From: Viridothelium virens
Taxonomy: Eukaryota; Ascomycota; Dothideomycetes; Trypetheliales; Trypetheliaceae
Assembly (NCBI GenBank): GCA_010094025.1
Contig: ML991797.1
Location: 282,504-346,503, forward strand
DNA: 64,000 nt
Reading direction: 5' to 3'
Program-made: the position numbers and the translations under genes
Notes under the pieces: model-generated
What the model saw: only the letters and a program-made list of their open reading frames with translations
Database searches by the model: none
What the model was told of the DNA's origin: nothing
In this document: positions 56,920 to 64,000 of the stretch, one piece after another
How the letters are laid out: every line of letters begins with the position of its first letter
Position numbering within the stretch: the first letter of the stretch is position 1

Positions 56920-59093
56920 TGCGTCTTCAAGAGATAGAGAGGCTTTTGAGTTGTTCATTGAAAAGGCATATACTGTACAGGTAAGGAAGACGATAGTGGT
57001 TCGGAGTTGTACATGTTGACCTGTGGTGGCCAGGAAGGTTGGCCTGCGACCACGATAGATATTACCACATTCGTTCTAGTGTGTACTCTATATGGCAAGT
57101 TGCTACACGGTCCTCCGCAGACCTGGACCTTGATTCATGATTTACTTGCATCTCATATCTCCAACAGTAAACGAAGAGAACATGAACCTCTTTGTGTGTA
57201 ATTTTTCCCGTGAATTGTTCTGTAACAGCTGCGAGGGTAATGACCTGAAGTGCCAAGGTCTTGACCTTGTTAAAATCATTAGTGAAGTTTTCTGAACCCT
57301 AAGGTTTCAGGAACCGTCTCTGCATCCGACCGGAAAGTGTCTGCTCTTGACACGTATCTCTGCACACCCCTTGCAAGACCTCTCACCTCATCCAATTCAC
57401 CCTGTTAATACTGACTTTTCTACCCATTTACCATACAAATTTCATGTATATTTATACAGTAACTGAACCGACAACGAACTGCAAGGCGTGAGGGGTGCAG
57501 AAGCATGAGGAGGTTATTATGATTGCTTATCGGATCTATACGGCAAAACGACTTTTCGGTCGGACGCGGAGCCGTAACGTCCATTAACAGCTTCGTGTCA
57601 CTCATTTGATCACAGCGACTGCCTGCTTGCCAACAGACTCAGCTGGAGGCGGGAACGATTGGTCCGGAGAGCGGCACGAGCGGATAGACTATAGACTGAT
57701 AGATCGTAGAGTACCTCATTTCTTACCTAACCTAACCTACTGCGATCACCTGCAGTATCTTTCTTCCATGGCCTTCCCATGTCCAGAAATGAATGACGTA
57801 AGTTTTGGATGCTCATGTCTCGGAGAGTACCTACCTACCTACTGAGGTATACATACGGTCGTGATGGTATCTCGGTCCTGTTCTCACGTAGCTGCGTTAA
57901 GCCAGAGCGAATGATCAGATTGAACAGACTAAGATGAATTGGGCTTAGCTTGATGATATGACAGCACTACTATTATTCTCTCGAAATCGCGTTGGCTGCG
58001 CAACAGTGCTTTTGGCCGAGCTTACAATTTGCATGGATTTACGCCAAGTAAAAACCATTTTGCGACAATCTCTGTCAAAGAGCACGATATCGCAGCTTTA
58101 AAGCGACTGATACATGTTGTTATTGCAGAAAATACTGCAGGGCACATTGGATTTGCCTAGAGATTAATTAGTAATCACCACTCCCGTTGCAAATATTAAA
58201 TTAATAAGTATGTTCTGATTGAGTTTAGAAGTGTATGAAAAGGGAAGGACATAAAGGTCGACAAAAAGCTAAATTCAGACTTGAGAACTGCTTTTGAAGG
58301 TGTTGTTGGCTGGAAAATAAACGGCGAGCTGAGCGGCTTTATCCGGATTGGGGAAGATTTCTAAGTCGGAGAGAATCAGATAAGATAATCAGTACGTACT
58401 CTTGCCTTGTGTGTACGGAATTGAACCCAAGCAGGAGGAATTGTTTTCCTAAAAGCGTAAATCTAGTCGCCGATTCACCAGAACACAGATTACACTAGGT
58501 CAACTACGTCGACAGAAGCACCCGAACGGTCATAACAAAGCAGCTAAGGCTACCGGGCAAGCTAATCTTCAAATTGCAATGCTCCAACAGCACAGTAAGC
58601 AGCTCCAAAGTAGACTCCATAAACTTGCGCCCACACAGAGATGAGAGAAAATGCCAATGCACCTAAATCTTGGCTTGCAGATATAGAAGCTATGAAGTAT
58701 GAAGCGGGCAGTTCGCGAATCATCAGCAGATCAAATCCTCAAGGTGGCGACAACAACTACGACTATAGAGTATAGAGGCTCAAAGCAGTGTATTTGTAGC
58801 TTCAACACCATCCTTAGATATCATGTGCTTCAAAATGCAGATTTGAGTTTGTCCAGGGGTCACAGAACACCAAGTAGACAAGTTGTGGGTTAGTGGAGGA
58901 GGCCAGCTTCTACATGGACTGACTTATGTACGGTCTTGTCGCCAGCAATAGCTCGCGTCATGTTGCCACTTAGAAGTTCGAGTACTGAAAAAAAAGTTCT
59001 GCTGTAATGATAGGCTTTTAGATACTGGAGCAATTAATGTCTGAGAGCGAATCGATCCCATTATTCATACCCGTGATACCTAGAAATCTCGCA
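56920..59093. other. Long intergenic region
   Basis: About 2.2 kb with only short frames (up to 79 codons). It includes short cctaa/tacc-rich stretches near 57721-57740 and 57825-57845 that are too short to be called repeats. No RNA gene or transposon fragment recognised. Confidence 0.4.
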
Positions 59094-60043
59094 TCATCCA
59101 AGCCCAAGCGAGTGTTTGTGTCGATATCGATGTAATTTATGGAAAATAATCTTGGAAACGAGAAATAATATGAACGAGGCTCGTCCTTTTTTCCACTGAT
59201 GATTTAGCATGTCGTGCACTTCGAGTCCCAGCCCGGCGCATTTGCTATCTTTATTCACTGCATCTCCCTGAACATCAGATTCGTTGTTGCTGAGAGTAGG
59301 CGCCTGTGGGTAGCCACAGGCAATAGCCTGTTGGGCTCTATCTCTCATTGTCGTCTTGTTACCAGTAAGCTTGGCCCCGCCATTTGGCGCCTTAACAGAT
59401 CTGTCAGCTCAAATCCGGTATCAGCAGCATACGTTTTGCTTACAACCTCAGTCGAAGCCTCTTTATTCTCGTAGTCGTTCGTCTCGTTGCCCTTTACATT
59501 AAACTCCTTTTCCTTCATTTCCGGAGCTTTGAAAGAGCTGGATTCTGGCCCTTTATCTTCGCGAGTATCAGTCGCAGTGGAGGATCCTAGAACATTGCCT
59601 TTCCCTGGGAAGATTTGCTCACGATCCATATGAAAGAAGTCACTTCTGATTTGGCTCAGAACGTTTTGGGTTCTTTCCGAGATATGTAGGTGGAGAAGAT
59701 CCTTTTTCCCGTTGAGCGAAACAAATGCCTCAGAAAGCGTTGCCCGTCCAGTGATGAGAGCCCAGTTTAAGCCGAAAAGTCCCTTTGTCTCGAGAAGGGC
59801 GTAAATGTCCTTCGCAAGTGCAGAAATATCTACTAAGAGCTGTGGGATCGGATCTTCTCTGAGTCCTTCTTGCTGGCCAACACGGTTCACAATGTTGAGT
59901 AAAATGGAGAGATTAAATTGCTGATCCCGGCAGGCAGCAGGGCCATTGCGCACAGCCTGGTATAGACGAACGAGCTGAAGCAAGGCAGATCTACCGTACT
60001 CTGTCAGCTGAACAGCGCTCGCAGTCGCCCCAAGAACGTCCAT
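59094..60043 (-). CDS. Solo STAND/NLR-type N-terminal domain protein
   Basis: Resembles the helical N-terminal domain of fungal STAND (NLR-like) proteins. Start at the ATG at 60043 (MDVLGATASAVQLTEYGRSA); the frame extends further upstream but that part looks non-coding. Exons 60043-59363 and 59303-59094 give 296 aa. The first ~130 residues show the family pattern: a short hydrophobic N terminus, SALLQLVRLYQAVRNGPAACRDQ, then LLVDISALAKDIYALLE and ALITGRATLSEAF. There is no NACHT or NB-ARC domain; instead a charged linker is followed by a hydrophobic stretch (ASFILFLVSKIIF) and a basic tail. It may be a truncated receptor or an independent partner protein. Exact family (SesA-, goodbye- or other type) is unresolved. 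Confidence 0.6.
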
Positions 60044-61298
60044 GTTGGCAAATGCTTCGGTTCTCCAGCATAGACACGGGCGTGGACACGGGGCGTAGAC
60101 ACGGGATGGAAAAAGAAAGCGCATCTTGTTCAGCACTTTAGCCCGCAAGGCATTCGCTGTCACACAGGGCACGATTTCGGGTTCTGCCTTGTGCAAGGCG
60201 AGAATGATTGGATCGGGTACGATATACTACTGACCTTCAGCTTTGCGATCACCAGTTTCAACAACGATATGAAGTTTGGCCAACTTTATTCCTGGTCAAC
60301 TCAAGGCATACAGACTTGTACTCTCCCATTACCGCTAGTCAAGGTGCGGGTCAAGCGTTGAATTGTTCTGCGTAGGAGCCAGCTACAATGGAGTGCGAGG
60401 GCCCACAAAGGTAAGGTACCTTATAGGTAGGTAGGTACCTTATCCATCCTTCGTAGATCACGTGCGCTTCGCAAGTATAAGGTACAAACAAGCAAGCAGG
60501 TATGACTTGCGCATTTCTTCCAATCGGTCTCCTCGGTCTAAACACCGTATAGATGGTCTTGAGATCTGCTTATTCTACTACGTCATGAAGTGGGGCTATG
60601 TGGTTTCGGAAGCCTTCACAGAACCGCGGAGAATCGGCAACTGGGAAGGGCAAGGCATCTTGTCGGGCACTGTCGTATGACGCAGTCTCAGAGATGAGCA
60701 GCGCGATTTCTCTTTTGTGAAAATAAATGCCGCAATGTTGCCCGTCTTCAGCCGCATCAATCTGCAAAATTATCATTTCTAAAACAAGGCGTTTCAACAC
60801 GCATACTTCTCCCATTGGATGACAGTTCGACAGAAACAAAAACACTCTTACGTCTGGTAAATAAAGTAAGGACTAAAGTGCCAACAGTAGGCAATGATCT
60901 AAACCAACCACGAATACCAACGCGACCAGCACGTTAATTCTCGACATAGATATCGTGCAAGATTCCATCAACAGCCCGAAAAAGCTGTGACCTAACTTTA
61001 TCTCGCCGCACATGTTCAGCATGTGGCTAGACGGAGAGCGTTGCCCATACATTTATTACGTGCACAGCCCAATAGACCTCTTCAGGGCGATGCCAGTATC
61101 ATAGTCGCAAGCACATGTTTCAGGTTTTCTGAAGTTTTTTTTTTGGGGAGGGGGGAAGCGGGTTTCAGAGCACGCACCAGTGCGTAGCAGTTGTTATTAT
61201 TCTACACACTAGAGCATTAATTTGTCCCAATTGTCCAAAGAAAGCTATTTTGTCCGTTACACTATCTCAACATCGTTATCACACTTGGTTCATCGCGA
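60044..61298. other. Intergenic region
   Basis: About 1.25 kb without a supported gene; frames are short. It contains the small inverted repeat annotated separately. Confidence 0.4.
60412..60442. repeat. Short inverted repeat with TAGG units
   Basis: Nine-base arms taaggtacc and ggtacctta surround a 13-base centre with repeated tagg. A hairpin is possible; there is no evidence of a terminator or mobile element. Confidence 0.6.
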
Positions 61299-61769
61299 AT
61301 GTCTTCTGCAACTCCACCGGCCATTAATACGGGGGACACTCATCTGAGTGGCAATTCAAAGCTTTCAATTGGAAATAACTCCACGGATGAGCAACCTAAG
61401 TCGATCTTAATCGTTCACTCGATAGAGAAAACCGCAGCAAGCGCAGACTCTACGCAGATAACCGACAGCCCTCCGAATGGTCACTCATGGCACGCGTATG
61501 GTAGTTCGTTCGTCAATTTACAGCTTAATCCTATACTAAATCTGGTCTTGCTGGTAATGCCATCATTTGCCGTTATATACATGGTGTATTCATTCTACCA
61601 CGCATGGACAGTTTACCCAGATCCAACGTACTGGGAGAAATCACGTACTTGCGGCCAAGATGGTAAAATATTCGCCAATCGTTTTTCCACTGTAATAGCT
61701 CTAACACCTCTCCATATAGTAAACTCTTATATCTCCGCTACTGAGTACTTGTGCGAGCCACACATATAG
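61299..61769 (+). CDS. Hypothetical membrane protein
   Basis: ATG-led frame of 156 aa, not recognised. A hydrophilic Ser/Thr-rich N-terminal half is followed by one strong hydrophobic segment (LNLVLLVMPSFAVIYMVYSFYHAW) and a cysteine-containing tail. It may be the first exon of a longer gene, since hydrophobic content continues but no clear splice partner was found downstream. Function unknown. Confidence 0.45.
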   Translation: MSSATPPAINTGDTHLSGNSKLSIGNNSTDEQPKSILIVHSIEKTAASADSTQITDSPPNGHSWHAYGSSFVNLQLNPILNLVLLVMPSFAVIYMVYSFYHAWTVYPDPTYWEKSRTCGQDGKIFANRFSTVIALTPLHIVNSYISATEYLCEPHI

Positions 61770-62078
61770 TTCTTCTGCGCTATTGGTTCTTCTTCAAGTA
61801 ACTCGTGGTCGATACCTGCTCCAGCTAATGGCAGTCCCATTGCCATTACGCTTTCCTCACTATGTTCCAGACACCTGCGTTGGGTGAAAAGATCGGCGAA
61901 CAGCAAGCAAAGGCCATCAGTCCCACTTCATTGTGTAGAGTGATAGACAGGATCTGGGTAGGAGTTGGAAAGTGAGGTATGGCATCACACGGATGGTTCC
62001 TTCTCTTATAATCTGACCCTGTAATCACTCATTCTTATTTCGTAGGGAGTTATGTAATTCGTGTTAAGGAGATAAGCT

Positions 62079-63839
62079 CTATCTAATGACCATTATCAAT
62101 ATTGCCACAAGTATGCATATACTTATGCCAAATAGTCCAGGCTTCCCATAGATTGTTCCTGCGGCAACAGACTTGGTACTTGACGCGCTCGCGCTTCCAC
62201 TCACACCTGCATTACCAGTTCCAGACGTCCCTATACTCCCACTTGTCGTACTCCAAGGTCCCAGCTCTGAGCTTGGAACCGTCGACGTCACCTTCGCAGG
62301 CAGGCTCACGCCAATGGCCGTGCTCCACGCCGCCTCCCTACTGCCCGTACCGACCACGACACCATCTCTCCTCAAGCTTACTCTCTGTCCATCTATCGTA
62401 GCTGCAGAGCCGCCAGCTACAAGAGTGAGCAGTTTTCCATCGCCTCCGAGCAACACCGCTTTGCTACTCTGACCAGCTACTTCGTATGCTGTAAGCTTTT
62501 TGCCATCAATGGTAAACGCTGCTTCAACTTCGACTGCACTATTGGGCAGTGCGACGCTTTTAGTAGCAGTAGAGGAGAACAAGTAGATGCTAGTACTGCC
62601 ACTACTGATCACTACAACACCGGATGTAGCCGCAGAGATCACATCACCAGCAGTCGTAAGAGGAGGACCGCCAACAAGAAGTGTAGACGATCCAATCACA
62701 ATGGCCTGCTGACCTGATTGCTGAAACGCTGTCAAGGTCTCAGAGCCAATCTTGATAGCTGCGGATCCCGGTGAACCTGCACTCGCAGCAAGGGGAGGAA
62801 GAGGCAAGGTAGTGCTGCCACGGATGATCATGCCTTGTGGACCGACGGATACTGACATGCCATCCACAAGCGTAGTCTGACCTGGGGAAAGTGTTTGCGT
62901 GACTTCTATAACCACAGCACCGGAACTAGAAGGATCGGCGTAAACTACATTATGGCCAAGCGTTGCAATAGCCGCGGCCACTGCTGGCGTTTTATGGTAG
63001 CTTTGTATGGTTAATAGAGAGCTGGTGCCGACTGCAATACCATTCGCACCGACAGAGATTGGAGTACTGTCTACTTTGGTAGTTTGACCTTGAGCGATAT
63101 GATGCGTACCGACAACGATCCCACTGGAGTGAGATGGGTCCGCAAAAATAGGTGTGTGGACAATGCTTGGCACATCGTCTTGGACCTGGTCGACACTCTC
63201 AGCAGAGCCAGTGCCAGCATGAAGGTCATGTTCGTGCGTATTGTGGTCATTTGCCTCTGAGTTCGGACTTTGAGCGGAGCCAGAACCCACGGCTTGGACC
63301 TCGTCGGGCACATTGGATGTCGGATCGCTATCAAATTGACTGCTACCGCTTGTGTGAGGCGCATCCACTCTATGTCCATCGTTCTGGTCATGGACTATTG
63401 AGACTATTTCTCCACCAGTACCTGTGTTACTAGTCGGGTTTAGTAGTGATAAAATCTCCCCTGCGGCTGATTCGCGGTCACTATCTTGATCAGAAATAAG
63501 TCCTGCTGATGAACCGTCTAAAGATCCATCTTCTGGTCCTGACTTCGCGGAGCCGCTGGCTCTATCTTGTCCAGAGGGTACATGGGAATGAGAATTTTCC
63601 GAAGCAGGGCCGCCATCACTATCAATCCCGCCAGCCGCACCGCTTGATTCAGAATGCTCTCCTGAATCAAGTCGAGAGCCACCTTGACGTAATGAAGGGT
63701 CTGAATACGCAGGGGAATCGTTTGAACCGTGTCCTACAGAGTTTGAGCCTCTGAGAGGCGGCTCTTGTGGAGCTGGACTTCCAGGGACATGATCGCCGGA
63801 TGATGGATCATCCGATGAAGGATTGTCTCCAGAGGGATC
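62079..63839 (-). CDS. Repeat-rich cell-surface protein, 5' partial
   Basis: Open minus-strand frame continuing from the stop at 62079 up to about 63839, where a likely splice acceptor (gacaag) follows. No in-frame ATG exists, so the start and signal peptide should lie beyond the window. The upstream third is acidic and rich in Gly, Ser, Asp, His. The middle has imperfect modules of about 60-90 residues around GQTTxVDxxxxSVGxxG and IGSxTL. The C terminus is Ser/Thr/Gly-rich and ends in a hydrophobic segment (GLFGISICILVAILIMVI) typical of a GPI signal or single anchor. Similar proteins are common in filamentous fungi; their role in the wall is unproven. Confidence 0.75.
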   Translation of the reverse strand, partial: DPSGDNPSSDDPSSGDHVPGSPAPQEPPLRGSNSVGHGSNDSPAYSDPSLRQGGSRLDSGEHSESSGAAGGIDSDGGPASENSHSHVPSGQDRASGSAKSGPEDGSLDGSSAGLISDQDSDRESAAGEILSLLNPTSNTGTGGEIVSIVHDQNDGHRVDAPHTSGSSQFDSDPTSNVPDEVQAVGSGSAQSPNSEANDHNTHEHDLHAGTGSAESVDQVQDDVPSIVHTPIFADPSHSSGIVVGTHHIAQGQTTKVDSTPISVGANGIAVGTSSLLTIQSYHKTPAVAAAIATLGHNVVYADPSSSGAVVIEVTQTLSPGQTTLVDGMSVSVGPQGMIIRGSTTLPLPPLAASAGSPGSAAIKIGSETLTAFQQSGQQAIVIGSSTLLVGGPPLTTAGDVISAATSGVVVISSGSTSIYLFSSTATKSVALPNSAVEVEAAFTIDGKKLTAYEVAGQSSKAVLLGGDGKLLTLVAGGSAATIDGQRVSLRRDGVVVGTGSREAAWSTAIGVSLPAKVTSTVPSSELGPWSTTSGSIGTSGTGNAGVSGSASASSTKSVAAGTIYGKPGLFGISICILVAILIMVIR

Positions 63840-64000
63840 TTGTCATAATTTTTAGGTGGCAATTATCGTCGAGGTCAAGATCTCTGTTTTTCTTATCTGG
63901 CTAGAAAATGAAGCTGCATATATACACCGTAACAACCCCTGTATCTTCGGGATCTCATCCTTCTGCTTCCGAGAGTATTAGTCAGCTAAATGACCTAGAA

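Noticed and set aside
60412-60442. Inverted repeat as a transposon end or terminator
   Set aside because: Arms are only nine bases, there is no partner copy nearby and no transposase fragment.

Overview
The window reads as nuclear DNA of a filamentous ascomycete (Pezizomycotina). Most genes are cut by short 45-85 nt GT-AG introns, and several gene families are typical of these fungi: a non-reducing polyketide synthase, a fungal rhodopsin-domain membrane protein, F-box-like small proteins, a STAND-type N-terminal domain and an Ssk2-type MAPKKK. No tRNA, rRNA, CRISPR array, intact transposon or viral gene was seen. All identities rest on motif recognition by eye; no database search was run.

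Layout. (1) 0-10.6 kb: a GMC oxidoreductase (5' end cut by the window) faces an intact non-reducing PKS of about 2606 aa (SAT-KS-AT-PT-ACP-ACP-CMeT-TE). (2) 12.3-18.4 kb: an Ssk2/Ssk22-type MAPKKK and an uncharacterised acidic protein. (3) 20.9-32.4 kb: a second metabolic group. It holds a 2-methylcitrate dehydratase-like (PrpD/MmgE) gene divergent from a citrate synthase-like gene that ends in a peroxisomal SKL tripeptide. It also holds a secreted-type alpha/beta hydrolase, two related small SAM methyltransferases of the type found in fungal meroterpenoid clusters, a frameshifted gene remnant and a rhodopsin-domain membrane protein. (4) 33-37.3 kb: a Nup120/Nup160-type nucleoporin. (5) 39.8-44.4 kb: a small unknown protein, two tandem F-box-like genes and a probable decayed third copy. 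(6) 45.6-49 kb: a SulP sulfate permease and an epoxide hydrolase gene broken by a one-base frameshift. (7) 50.7-56.9 kb: a UBE2S-like E2 with a long tail, an FAD monooxygenase, a class 1A-like dihydroorotate dehydrogenase and an AlaX-like tRNA editing protein. (8) 59-64 kb: a solo STAND-type N-terminal domain protein, a small membrane protein and a repeat-rich surface protein running off the window end.

The most interesting part is 20.9-32.4 kb. A citrate synthase paired with a methylcitrate dehydratase homologue is the core of known alkylcitrate and maleidride pathways. Here no fatty acid synthase, highly reducing PKS or decarboxylase is present, and two probable methyltransferases are. The proposal is an alkylcitrate/alkylaconitate pathway with O-methylation, whose acyl-CoA may come from the peroxisome. 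Whether the NR-PKS, 10 kb away across two unrelated genes, belongs to the same pathway cannot be decided from sequence alone.
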